From an uncultured Loktanella sp. (GTDB lineage Bacteria > Pseudomonadota > Alphaproteobacteria > Rhodobacterales > Rhodobacteraceae), in the NCBI GenBank assembly GCA_913061335.1, contig CAJXTP010000150.1:1-7308 (forward strand): 7,308 nucleotides of DNA, in the 5' to 3' direction. The position numbers and the translations under genes are program-made. Shown here one piece after another: positions 1-7,049 of the stretch. Below the pieces are notes generated by a model. That model saw only the letters and a program-made list of their open reading frames with translations. It searched no databases and was not told the DNA's origin. The first letter of the stretch is position 1, and each line of letters opens with the position of its first letter.

Positions 1-48
1 CGAGATGTAGAGAGGTCTCGTGGGCTCGGAGATGTGTATAAGAGACAG
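1..48 (+). other. Untrimmed Illumina Nextera i7 adapter (not genomic)
   Basis: The first 48 bases match the Illumina Nextera read-2 side adapter piece by piece. Bases 1-6 (CGAGAT) are the end of the P7 flow-cell sequence. Bases 7-14 (GTAGAGAG) sit where the 8-base i7 index belongs and are the reverse complement of CTCTCTAC, which I recall as index N707. Bases 15-29 (GTCTCGTGGGCTCGG) are the Nextera read-2 primer part. Bases 30-48 (AGATGTGTATAAGAGACAG) are the 19-base Tn5 mosaic end. Genomic sequence begins at base 49, in the middle of a lysC codon. This is a library artefact at a contig end, not a transposon in the organism, and the ATG at 34 inside it must not be used as a gene start. Confidence 0.98.
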
Positions 49-356
49 TCTCTTGCCCCGTCGATCAGGTTCCGCGCGCGCAAGCATCGATGGAAGCCGC
101 CAAAGCCGCCGATCAAATCAACTACCACGATCTGGTCGCTGACGAAGGCGTCGCCAAAGTATCCATCGTCGGTATCGGCATGCGTAGCCACGCAGGTGTC
201 GCCGCCAAAATGTTCGCCACCCTGCGCGATGAAGGCGTGAACATCAAAGTCATCACCACCTCCGAGATCAAAGTCTCGGTGCTGATCGACCGCAAATACA
301 TGGAACTCGCCGTGCAAGCCCTTCACGATGCATTTGAGCTTGAAAAAGAGACGTAG
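49..356 (+). CDS. lysC: Aspartokinase, C-terminal fragment (5' end cut by contig edge)
   Basis: Aspartokinase phosphorylates L-aspartate with ATP, the first step toward lysine, threonine, methionine and diaminopimelate in the cytoplasm. Only about the last 101 residues of an enzyme usually near 410 are here. The frame is open upstream of the ATG at 90 and reads family-like sequence (SCPVDQV) from base 51; bases 49-50 are the tail of a split codon. The ATG at 90 is therefore an internal methionine. The visible part is the last regulatory ACT domain, roughly bases 150-350, with the conserved VSIVGIGMRSHAGVAAKMF stretch and the ITTSEIKVSVLI strand, which in this family forms the allosteric site for lysine and/or threonine. 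The stop is TAG at 354-356. The next gene starts 20 bases later on the same strand and could be read from the same transcript. The truncation is due to the adapter-marked contig end, so it says nothing about whether the gene is intact in the organism. Confidence 0.95.
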
Positions 357-376
357 CTGACGGGAGACAAACTTCG

Positions 377-925
377 ATGTCAACTTTTGGAATGAAAGAA
401 TTACTATTAGCCATTGTTGTTGCGATAAGTTCATCGACGGCAATTGGCCAAAGTAATGAAGCGGGTTCGCTGCGCGCAATTTTGGGCCGAGAGCCTCAAA
501 TATCTACTTTTAACGTTGGTCCAGATTTTTGGTCATACCTGCAATATTTCAACGAAACCGAACTCGGTGAGCGGTCCACATTAGGCTGGCAACCCTTTGC
601 GGCGGGCGATCTTTGGGTCATCTATTTTTCGGCGTCAGACACAGATTCTCAAATTCAGCTTCCTGATATGGTACAACAGGTTTTGGCGGTTAGAAATGCG
701 GATTTAGAAGGTGAAATCGGGATATTCTACGCACTTGTTACAGTTGAGAACAATCGGCAGATCGGCGTACATTATGTGAATATTGATTCATATCGTTCAA
801 CAAATCGCTCCCTTCGACAAATCGATTGCTCAATAGCCAGTTCAGTTTTCAATACAATAAATGGTGATAACGACGCGTCTAACTTGGCTAGTTTTGCTGA
901 CTGTGACGCCATGCCTGTGGATTGA
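377..925 (+). CDS. Unrecognised, probably exported 182-residue protein
   Basis: I do not recognise this protein. Residues 1-24 look like a Sec signal peptide: a hydrophobic core (LLLAIVVAI, residues 9-17), a serine/threonine-rich region, then A22-I23-G24 before Q25, a plausible cleavage site. There is no lipobox cysteine. The mature part is acidic and aromatic (DFWSYLQYF, GDLWVIYF) with no other membrane segment. It has only two cysteines, C151 and C176, near the C-terminus, which could form a disulfide after export. The ATG at 377 is preferred because GGGAG at 362-366 lies ten bases upstream; an ATG at 392 would give a shorter signal peptide but has a poorer ribosome site. By hand count several lines are only about 40-50% G+C, clearly below lysC and ptsP on either side, and AT-rich codons are frequent. 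This fits a recently acquired gene placed between two housekeeping genes. No function should be assigned. It appears to be a real gene because of its length, signal peptide and ribosome site. Confidence 0.75.
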   Translation: MSTFGMKELLLAIVVAISSSTAIGQSNEAGSLRAILGREPQISTFNVGPDFWSYLQYFNETELGERSTLGWQPFAAGDLWVIYFSASDTDSQIQLPDMVQQVLAVRNADLEGEIGIFYALVTVENNRQIGVHYVNIDSYRSTNRSLRQIDCSIASSVFNTINGDNDASNLASFADCDAMPVD

Positions 926-1143
926 TTTGGGTCGTTAGCGGTCTCATGATTGCCGATAAATTTGACGCGGCATCTTGCGTAAAACCAACCGTATAGTTGA
1001 AGCGTTAATTATATGGGACAGAAACTACCGTTGTCGCCGGCGTAATTCACAATCATCACCCTGACCCAAGACACCCAAGAGTTGCAATAAGCCTTCCCCT
1101 CTACGCTGCGGCCACGTAAACTAAACCTAATTGGGGGGCAAAA
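926..1143 (+). other. Intergenic leader before ptsP, 218 bases
   Basis: No gene is visible here. The left part (to about 1020) is AT-rich like the preceding orphan gene, and the right part returns to the composition of ptsP. There is a TTGACG at 962-967, but no good -10 box at 16-18 bases from it, so I do not call a promoter. An 8-base direct repeat, ACCCAAGA, occurs at 1064-1071 and 1073-1080, and CGCCGGCG at 1035-1042 is a short palindrome. A run of six G at 1133-1138 lies five bases before the ptsP ATG and probably serves as its ribosome site. No hairpin followed by a T-run is seen after the orphan gene. The length suggests that ptsP has its own promoter here. Confidence 0.5.
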
Positions 1144-3384
1144 ATGCCTGAACGGATTGAAACCGAAAGCCGCAAACTGCTCGGACGCCTGCGCACGGCG
1201 CTCGCAACAAGCAGCGAAGGCCAAGACCGACTCGACAAAGTCGTGAACATTATCGCGTCGTCGATGCAGACCGAGGTCTGTTCAATCTACCTGTTTCGCG
1301 ACGAAGACACGCTCGAACTTTGCGCGACAGAAGGCCTGCAAGCAGAAGCCGTGCACCAAACACGCATGAAGCTTGGCGAAGGTTTGGTCGGGCGCACCGC
1401 GCGTACCAAACGTGTCGTGAACACAGCCGACGCACCCAACGCCAAAGGGTTCCGCTACATGCCCGAAACCGGCGAAGAACGGTATTCATCGTTCTGCGGC
1501 GTGCCTGTGCAACGGCTTGGCGACGCGCTTGGCGTGTTGGTCGTGCAATCCAAAGCAGCCCGCGAATTTTCCCCCGATGAAATCTACGCGCTCGAAGTCG
1601 TCGCCATGGTCCTCGCGGAAATGACCGAACTTGGCGCGTTTACCGGCGAAGGGGCAGCCCTGTCCGCACGCCACGTCCAACCTGTTATGTTCAAGGGCTC
1701 CATCGCCCAAGAAGGCGCATCCGAGGGCCAAGTATTCCTGCACGAACCGCGCGTGGTGGTGACCAACCCAATTGCCGACGATCCAGACGTCGAACTACAG
1801 CGCCTGCGCGATGCGGTTGATACGCTGCGGGTCGGGCTTGATGACTTGCTGTCCGACAATAAAAACACCGACACAGAGCAAAAGAAGGTGTTTGAGGCCT
1901 ACCGTATGTTCGCCAACTCAAAGTCATGGCTGGCGCGCATGGAAGCAGACGTCGAAAACGGATTATCCGCCGAGGCCGCTGTGGAAAAGGAACAATCCTT
2001 GTTCCGCGCCCGCCTGTCACAATCCGGCGACGCCTATATGCGCGAACGGATGGCCGACCTTGATGATCTGTCCAACCGATTGCTGCGTATTCTGACGGGG
2101 CAAGGGTCCGGTGCGGCCGATATGCCCGAAAATCCGATCCTCGTGGCCCGCAACATTGGGCCCGGCGAATTGCTCGAATACGGCAAGGCGCTCAAAGGCA
2201 TCGTGCTTGAAGACGGCTCCGTTGGCAGCCACGCGACCATCGTGGCACGAGCATGGGCAATCCCGCTGGTGATCAACGCCAAGGGGATCACCCGCGAGGC
2301 CCTAAACGGCGACACGATCCTAGTGGACGGCGAACAGGGCATCGCGCATTTGCGCCCCGATGACACCGTGCAAGGCGCATTCCGCGACAAAATCGCGATG
2401 CTGACACGGGCGCAAGAACGGTACACTTCGATCCGCGATCTGCCCGCGCAAACCAAAGACGGGGTGACGCTGTCGCTGCAAATGAACGCGGGCCTGATCG
2501 CTGACCTGCCATCGCTCGAAGGCTCCGGTGCCGAAGGCGTCGGCCTATTTCGTACCGAATTGCAATTTCTGGTGCGTAATCAAATGCCACGGCGGGCCGA
2601 ACTTTCGGCGCTTTATTCCCGCGTCCTTGCTGCGGCAAAAGGCCAGCGCGTCGCGTTTCGGACACTTGATATCGGCTCGGACAAAGTGCTGTCCTACATG
2701 AAACCCAACGATGAACCCAACCCCGCAATGGGGTGGCGGGCGATCCGCGTGGGGCTTGATAAACCGGGCGTGCTACGGATGCAGTTGCAAGCGTTTATCC
2801 GTGCGGCAAACGGCGGGCCCTTGTCGGTCATGTTCCCGTTCATCGCGCAATACGACGAATTTCACGACGCTAAGGCCGAGATGGACAAAGCCATGGACCG
2901 CGAACGCAAGCTGGGCCACCCGCTACCGTCTGACCTTAAGGTCGGCGCGATGCTGGAAACCCCGTCGCTGGGATACGCCCCTGATGCGTTCTTCAAAGAG
3001 GTGGATTTTGTGTCAGTGGGCGGTAACGATCTTAAGCAATTCTTCTTTGCAGCTGACCGCGAAAACGAGCGGGTGCGCAAACGTTATGACACGCTGAACC
3101 CCGCGTTCTTAGGCTTCTTGAGCAACATCGTAGACCGCTGCAACACCCATGGCACACCACTTTCGTTTTGTGGCGAAGACGCAGGACGGCCAATTGAGGC
3201 GCTGGTGTTTGCGGCCATCGGGTTCCGGTCGCTATCGATGCGCCCCGCGTCCATCGGCCCGGTGAAACACCTGCTGCGACGGGTCGACCTTAGCGAAGTG
3301 CGTGGCATCGTCGACGCATCAATCGCAGCGGGCGATCAATCAGTGCGCCGCGCTGTGGCTGACTGGCTTGTTTATCAGATCTAA
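1144..3384 (+). CDS. ptsP: Phosphoenolpyruvate-protein phosphotransferase PtsP (enzyme I-Ntr)
   Basis: Enzyme I of the nitrogen-related phosphotransferase system takes phosphate from phosphoenolpyruvate onto a histidine and passes it to NPr (PtsO) and then to EIIA-Ntr (PtsN), a regulatory cytoplasmic phosphorelay. At 746 residues it matches the usual length (E. coli PtsP is about 748). Domains in order: an N-terminal GAF domain at about 15-165, which separates PtsP from sugar-PTS enzyme I and senses glutamine in studied homologues; the N-terminal PEP-utiliser region from about 183; the swivelling phosphohistidine domain with GSVGSHATIVARA, active H363; and a C-terminal PEP-binding barrel with GLFRTE (467-472), RTLDIGSDK (506-514), VGGNDLKQF (625-633) and the catalytic cysteine C676 in FCGEDAGRP. 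The key residues are all present, so it should be active. Two motifs depart slightly from the wording common in enzyme I (S512 in RTLDIGSDK, G627 in GGNDL). The start follows a G-rich ribosome site. Partners are not in this window. Its stop overlaps the stop of the converging EcsC-family gene. Confidence 0.96.
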   Translation: MPERIETESRKLLGRLRTALATSSEGQDRLDKVVNIIASSMQTEVCSIYLFRDEDTLELCATEGLQAEAVHQTRMKLGEGLVGRTARTKRVVNTADAPNAKGFRYMPETGEERYSSFCGVPVQRLGDALGVLVVQSKAAREFSPDEIYALEVVAMVLAEMTELGAFTGEGAALSARHVQPVMFKGSIAQEGASEGQVFLHEPRVVVTNPIADDPDVELQRLRDAVDTLRVGLDDLLSDNKNTDTEQKKVFEAYRMFANSKSWLARMEADVENGLSAEAAVEKEQSLFRARLSQSGDAYMRERMADLDDLSNRLLRILTGQGSGAADMPENPILVARNIGPGELLEYGKALKGIVLEDGSVGSHATIVARAWAIPLVINAKGITREALNGDTILVDGEQGIAHLRPDDTVQGAFRDKIAMLTRAQERYTSIRDLPAQTKDGVTLSLQMNAGLIADLPSLEGSGAEGVGLFRTELQFLVRNQMPRRAELSALYSRVLAAAKGQRVAFRTLDIGSDKVLSYMKPNDEPNPAMGWRAIRVGLDKPGVLRMQLQAFIRAANGGPLSVMFPFIAQYDEFHDAKAEMDKAMDRERKLGHPLPSDLKVGAMLETPSLGYAPDAFFKEVDFVSVGGNDLKQFFFAADRENERVRKRYDTLNPAFLGFLSNIVDRCNTHGTPLSFCGEDAGRPIEALVFAAIGFRSLSMRPASIGPVKHLLRRVDLSEVRGIVDASIAAGDQSVRRAVADWLVYQI

Positions 3385-4154
3385 GCGCGCTTGACGGGCA
3401 CATCGCGGACAACCAGTAGACGGTGAAACTCATCCAGCACAGGGCTTTCACCGTGCTCACGGGCCAGCTTGCGCAATCCGAAATGCACATGGGCCATCTG
3501 CACGTAATAATCGGTGAACGCGTAATTTGTGCCAGCACCTGCAGCAGCGCCCAAAATCGGCACTGCCTGCGACGCCAGCTTTTGGGTCATCACCGTGGCG
3601 AAACGTGGAGCGACCTTGCCGATTAATCCATGCACCGCAGCCCCCGTCAGGCCAATGCGCGCGCCAAAGAACGATGTATCCACGCCGTCATCCGCAGTTC
3701 CAGGTCCACCTGATCCGAAAACCGCCAAGCATTCCATGCGCGTCTCGGCGCTGGTTGGGTCCTCGCCGTATTCGACGGCCACACCTTGCACAGCGCGAAA
3801 GATCAGGGTCGTTGCTATCGGCAATTCGGCCAAGGCCGTGGGCAACCCACCAAGCCCGCCAAGCGCACCGGACACCGCCCCAAGTGCCTTGTGCATAGCG
3901 TCCGATCCGGCATATTTCGTGCGGCTGCGACTGGCTGCATCATAGCTGGCCTCTAATGCTCGGCGGGCGGCCACATCAATCTGGGCGCGGGCACCGACAG
4001 GTAACATCTTAAGCCCGTCCTCGACTTGCCCACCGACAAAGTTGATCGCTTTCATCAAAATGCCGTTCGCGCGGCGTTGACGTAAAACAAGTGCGGCGAT
4101 CGCAATCGCTGCATCGTCGTCTAAGGCGTTGGTCAAAATAATATCTTGGGTCAT
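3381..4154 (-). CDS. EcsC-family protein
   Basis: This 257-residue protein resembles the EcsC family (named after the third gene of the Bacillus ecs locus), whose biochemical role is not established. Support comes from the C-terminal block VPILGAAAGAGTNYAF (198-213) followed by TDYYVQMAHVHFGLRKLA, which matches the family pattern of a small-residue-rich turn, an asparagine, an aromatic, and then a helix ending in FxxRxL. A second glycine/alanine-rich hydrophobic stretch (GALGGLGGLPTALAELPIA, 96-114) could associate with membrane. No signal peptide is evident, and the N-terminal third is helical and charged. I chose the ATG at 4152-4154. A GTG directly before it (4155-4157) would add one residue, and neither has a clear Shine-Dalgarno sequence. 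It lies 31 bases downstream of the acetyltransferase gene on the same strand and probably shares its transcript. There is no transporter of the ecsAB type nearby, so the Bacillus context gives no help with function. Confidence 0.8.
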   Translation of the reverse strand: MTQDIILTNALDDDAAIAIAALVLRQRRANGILMKAINFVGGQVEDGLKMLPVGARAQIDVAARRALEASYDAASRSRTKYAGSDAMHKALGAVSGALGGLGGLPTALAELPIATTLIFRAVQGVAVEYGEDPTSAETRMECLAVFGSGGPGTADDGVDTSFFGARIGLTGAAVHGLIGKVAPRFATVMTQKLASQAVPILGAAAGAGTNYAFTDYYVQMAHVHFGLRKLAREHGESPVLDEFHRLLVVRDVPVKRA

Positions 4155-4185
4155 CACAAACAGATAGGGGGGCGTGGGACGATTT

Positions 4186-4686
4186 TCAATCGGGCCACGC
4201 CGTCACTGCACCCGTCACGCCGCGCCAAGCATCGCTTTGCACGGCGATCCCCAACACACGGGCCGGGTTCGTCGGCGGTGGCATTTGAACATCCGGCAAT
4301 AGCGTAAATCCAAACTTGCCATAATACGGCGCATCGCCGACCAGCATGACGCGGTCCCATCCCTGTTCACCCGCAATTTCCAACGCACGGTGCACCAGCA
4401 ACCGCGCCAAGCCTTCGCCTTGGCGCGTCGGATGCACGGCCACAGGCCCTAACAAGGCCACTGCATGCCCTGCGACACACACTGGCCAATGCCGGATCGC
4501 CCCCGCCAGAATGCCCGCCCCATCACGCGCAGTCAGACACAGCGGCGCAATCGGATCCACACCATCGCGCAACCGGTACGACGACAGCGCTGAGCGACCG
4601 GGCGCAAAGCACAAGTCATACAACGCCTCGACCTCCCACCGGTCATCAGGGACCTCGGGGGCCAATGTGATCGCCTCTGTCTGCAT
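4186..4686 (-). CDS. GNAT-family N-acetyltransferase (YhbS-like)
   Basis: This is a predicted acetyl-CoA-dependent N-acetyltransferase of 166 residues, the normal size for a single GNAT domain, acting in the cytoplasm on an unknown amine. The acetyl-CoA binding motif A is clear: strand LLGPVAVHPTRQGEGLARLL at 78-97, with the pyrophosphate-binding loop RQGEGLA (88-94). It is followed by the late motif GDAPYYGKFGF (117-127), which is typical of the YhbS-like (COG3153) subgroup. The ATG at 4684-4686 is preferred, with GAGGG just upstream on the minus strand. A TTG fifteen bases further up could extend it by five residues, but its purine run sits too close to serve it. The gene is followed after 31 bases by the EcsC-family gene in the same direction, and its start is 66 bases from the divergent flavin-reductase-like gene. 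The substrate cannot be read from the sequence. Confidence 0.88.
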   Translation of the reverse strand: MQTEAITLAPEVPDDRWEVEALYDLCFAPGRSALSSYRLRDGVDPIAPLCLTARDGAGILAGAIRHWPVCVAGHAVALLGPVAVHPTRQGEGLARLLVHRALEIAGEQGWDRVMLVGDAPYYGKFGFTLLPDVQMPPPTNPARVLGIAVQSDAWRGVTGAVTAWPD

Positions 4687-4737
4687 CTGCCCTCTGGTCA
4701 AAGCCTTTCCGCAAAGCTACCTAAGCAGGGAACAATT

Positions 4738-4744
4738 GGATAGG
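4738..4744 (+). promoter_or_regulatory. Ribosome binding site deciding the flavin-reductase start
   Basis: GGATAGG lies eight bases before the ATG at 4753. It favours that start over the in-frame GTG at 4744, which overlaps the site itself. Translation from 4753 begins MFYEPKNGHGLPHNPF, which also looks like the usual beginning of the family. Confidence 0.7.
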
Positions 4745-4752
4745 TGCAAGCG

Positions 4753-5358
4753 ATGTTTTATGAACCAAAAAATGGCCACGGACTGCCGCACAACCCATTT
4801 AACGCCATTGTCACGCCACGCCCCATCGGTTGGATCGCGACACGCGGCGCGGATGGGTCCGACAACTTGGCGCCCTACTCCTTTTTCAACGCTGTCGCCT
4901 ATGATCCGCCACAGGTGATGTTTGCGTCCACATCCGCCAAACCCGACCGCGGCGACACCAAAGACAGCGTTGCAAACATCCGCGAAACAGGCGTTTTTGC
5001 GGTCAACATCGTCAGCTTCGCGCTACGTGACGCGATGAACACAACATCGGGGCCTTGGGATAAAGACACCGACGAATTCGCGCTGGCGGATTTGGAAAAG
5101 CTGGACTGTGACACAATCAACTGCGCGCGCGTCGCGGCAAGCCCCGCGACGTTGGAATGCAAACTGACCCAGATTGTGCAACTGCCAGGTGCTGCAAACT
5201 TTGCGGTCTTCGGCGAGGTCACCGGCGTACATATGCGCGACGACTGCATGATCGACGGCATGTTCGACATCACACAATTCAGCCCAATGGCGCGGCTTGG
5301 ATACCGCGATTACGCCACGGTGCGCGAGGCATTCAGCCTCACGCGACCGGACGAATAA
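4753..5358 (+). CDS. Flavin reductase-like, FMN-binding protein
   Basis: This is a 201-residue member of the flavin reductase-like/DIM6-NTAB family (COG1853), split-barrel FMN-binding proteins. Some members supply reduced flavin to monooxygenases, but many have no proven substrate. Family features are TPRPIGWIATRG (21-32), LAPYSFFNAVAYDPP (39-53), where the flavin phosphate and ring usually bind, and DTKDSVANIRETGVFAVNIV (68-87). Near the C-terminus, MARLGYRDY (179-187) is also typical of this subgroup. The protein has no signal peptide or membrane segment, so it is cytosolic. The ATG at 4753 is chosen on its ribosome site and the conserved N-terminus. It stands alone: divergent from the acetyltransferase gene and convergent with the SulP gene, whose stop is eight bases away. 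No monooxygenase partner is nearby, so calling it a reductase in the strict sense would be a guess. Confidence 0.9.
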   Translation: MFYEPKNGHGLPHNPFNAIVTPRPIGWIATRGADGSDNLAPYSFFNAVAYDPPQVMFASTSAKPDRGDTKDSVANIRETGVFAVNIVSFALRDAMNTTSGPWDKDTDEFALADLEKLDCDTINCARVAASPATLECKLTQIVQLPGAANFAVFGEVTGVHMRDDCMIDGMFDITQFSPMARLGYRDYATVREAFSLTRPDE

Positions 5359-5366
5359 TCGCGAGG

Positions 5367-6983
5367 TTAGTGTCCGCCAAGAATACCTGTCTTCACACCG
5401 TAATCGACAGCCAACTCGTAATCGGGATCATCATCGCTATCGACAACCAAGTGACCTGCTTTTGACAGCAGCTCGTGGCATTCGTGGGTCAGGTGACGCA
5501 ACTGAATACGCTTGCCTGCATCCTCGTATTTGCCAGCAACAGCCTCGATTGCCTGCAACGCAGATTGGTCAACAACGCGGCTGCCTTCAAAATCGATAAT
5601 GACCAGCGACGGGTCATCGTTGATCTGAAACAGCTCGGAAAACCCTTCAGCAGAGCCAAAAAACAGCGGGCCATTGATTTTGTACACTTTGGCACCTTCA
5701 GGGGTCTCATGGGTGCTGGCGTAAATACGCTTGGCGTTGTTCCAAGAATAGGCCAGCGCCGATACAATCACGCCCACAACCACGGCTGTGGCAAGGTCAG
5801 TCATCACGGTGACGATTGTGACCAAAACAATCACAAAACCATCCATCATTGGAACCTTACGGAAAATCGTCAACGAATTCCAAGCAAACGTTCCGATCAC
5901 AACCATGAACATCACACCAACCAATGCGGCCAGCGGGATTTGTTCAATCAAACCAGACGCAAACAGGATAAACACGAGCAAGAACAACGCGGCAGCAATA
6001 CCTGCCAAACGGGTCCGGCCACCGGATTTCACGTTGATCATCGACTGACCGATCATCGCACAACCGCCCATGCCGCCAAAAACGCCAGTCACGGTGTTGG
6101 CGATACCTTGAGCCACACATTCTTGCGATGCGCCGCCACGTTTGTTGGTCATTTCACCAACCAAGTTCAACGTCAGCAGGCTTTCGATCAGGCCAATCGC
6201 GGCCAAAATCAGCGCATAGGGTAAGATAATCTGGAACGTCTCAAACGTGAATGGGACCATCGGAATATGGAACGGCGGCAGGCCACCTTGGATCGACGCC
6301 AAGTCGCCAACGCGCGGCACATCAAGGCCAAAGCCAATGACAATCGCAGCAACAATACCAATACCAGCCAAGGGCGCGGGGATCACACTGGTGATGCGCG
6401 GCATGACCCAAATGATAAACATCGTCACACCAACAAGGCCAAGCATCATGAACATCGGCGCACCAGACAACCATTGACCATTCGCCATGCCATGCCCCGC
6501 GCTTTCAGCCGATCCAGGGACCTGAAACTGGCTCATCTGTGCAAGGAAAATAACAATCGCGAGGCCGTTCACAAAGCCAAGCATCACAGGATGCGGCACA
6601 AGGCGAATAAACTTGCCCCAGCGCATTATGCCGACGAAAATTTGGATCAACCCCATCAAGACAACGGTGGCAAACAGGTATTCAACACCGTGCTGGGCAA
6701 CCAAGGACACCATGACAACTGCCAAGGCACCCGTCGCACCCGAAATCATGCCCGGCCGACCACCAATCAACGCGGTGATCAGACCAACGATAAACGCGGC
6801 ATATAAGCCAACAAGCGGGTTCACACCTGCAACAAACGCAAAAGCTACGGCTTCTGGGACCAAGGCCAAGGCGACCGTCAGGCCGGACAAAATCTCGATA
6901 CGGACACGTCCGACCGTCAACGGCGCATCCGGGTCGCGCAACGACATACTGTCTGCAAATCGTGCCAAAAGTGCCTGTGCCAT
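5367..6983 (-). CDS. SulP-family inorganic anion transporter with STAS domain
   Basis: This is a 538-residue inner-membrane carrier of the SulP/SLC26 family, members of which move sulfate, bicarbonate or dicarboxylates by proton or sodium coupling. The membrane part covers about residues 25-415. It begins with GLTVALALVPEAVAFAFVAG (34-53), then the GLYAAFIVGL helix and SGATGALAVV (81-90), corresponding to the family's SGPT-like substrate-site helix. Further on is GGMGGCAMIGQSMINVKSGG (303-322), wording characteristic of one bacterial SulP subgroup. A cytoplasmic STAS domain follows at about 427-535, with VIIDFEGSRVVDQSALQAIE (461-480) as its conserved core. The ATG at 6981-6983 is chosen because AGGA lies eight bases upstream; a TTG at 7013 would add ten residues without such a site. 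The substrate is uncertain: sulfate is the family default, but bicarbonate is possible in marine bacteria. No sulfate-assimilation or carbonic-anhydrase gene is adjacent. It is complete, with no frameshift. Confidence 0.95.
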   Translation of the reverse strand: MAQALLARFADSMSLRDPDAPLTVGRVRIEILSGLTVALALVPEAVAFAFVAGVNPLVGLYAAFIVGLITALIGGRPGMISGATGALAVVMVSLVAQHGVEYLFATVVLMGLIQIFVGIMRWGKFIRLVPHPVMLGFVNGLAIVIFLAQMSQFQVPGSAESAGHGMANGQWLSGAPMFMMLGLVGVTMFIIWVMPRITSVIPAPLAGIGIVAAIVIGFGLDVPRVGDLASIQGGLPPFHIPMVPFTFETFQIILPYALILAAIGLIESLLTLNLVGEMTNKRGGASQECVAQGIANTVTGVFGGMGGCAMIGQSMINVKSGGRTRLAGIAAALFLLVFILFASGLIEQIPLAALVGVMFMVVIGTFAWNSLTIFRKVPMMDGFVIVLVTIVTVMTDLATAVVVGVIVSALAYSWNNAKRIYASTHETPEGAKVYKINGPLFFGSAEGFSELFQINDDPSLVIIDFEGSRVVDQSALQAIEAVAGKYEDAGKRIQLRHLTHECHELLSKAGHLVVDSDDDPDYELAVDYGVKTGILGGH

Positions 6984-6991
6984 AACGGGTA

Positions 6992-6995
6992 TCCT
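6992..6995 (-). promoter_or_regulatory. Ribosome binding site of the SulP gene
   Basis: On the minus strand AGGA is followed after eight bases by the ATG at 6981-6983. This spacing supports that start over the upstream TTG at 7013, which has no comparable purine run at the right distance. Confidence 0.65.
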
Positions 6996-7010
6996 GCGTC
7001 TGTGTTCAAT

Positions 7011-7044
7011 CAATTGCCGCCCCTACCAAGGCAGACCGCAATTG
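7011..7044. repeat. Inverted repeat CAATTGC / GCAATTG
   Basis: CAATTGC at 7011-7017 and GCAATTG at 7038-7044 form a perfect 7-base inverted repeat separated by 20 bases. It lies 28 bases upstream of the SulP ATG, between the divergent sulP and mtnP genes. It could be a two-half-site operator or a hairpin in the sulP leader; chance cannot be excluded for arms this short. Confidence 0.4.
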
Positions 7045-7049
7045 TCACC

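Noticed and set aside
30..48. Tn5 mosaic end as a sign of a transposon in the genome
   Set aside because: It is preceded by the Nextera primer part, an index and P7 sequence, which only occur together in a sequencing library.
90..356. A free-standing small ACT-domain protein starting at the ATG at 90
   Set aside because: The frame continues upstream to the adapter junction with aspartokinase-like residues, so it is the end of lysC.
962..997. TTGACG (962-967) with TATAGT (992-997) as a ptsP promoter
   Set aside because: The spacing of 24 bases is too long for a standard promoter, and no better -10 box sits at 16-18 bases.
357..1072. CTGACGGGAGAC (357-368) and CTGACCCAAGAC (1061-1072) as a target duplication around the low-GC block
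   Set aside because: Only 9 of 12 bases match and there is no mobile-element gene or terminal repeat between them; this is within chance.
4684..7013. Alternative non-ATG starts: GTG at 4744, TTG at 4701, TTG at 7013
   Set aside because: Each has an in-frame ATG shortly downstream; for 4744 and 7013 that ATG has a better-placed ribosome site, and for 4744 it also gives the usual family N-terminus.
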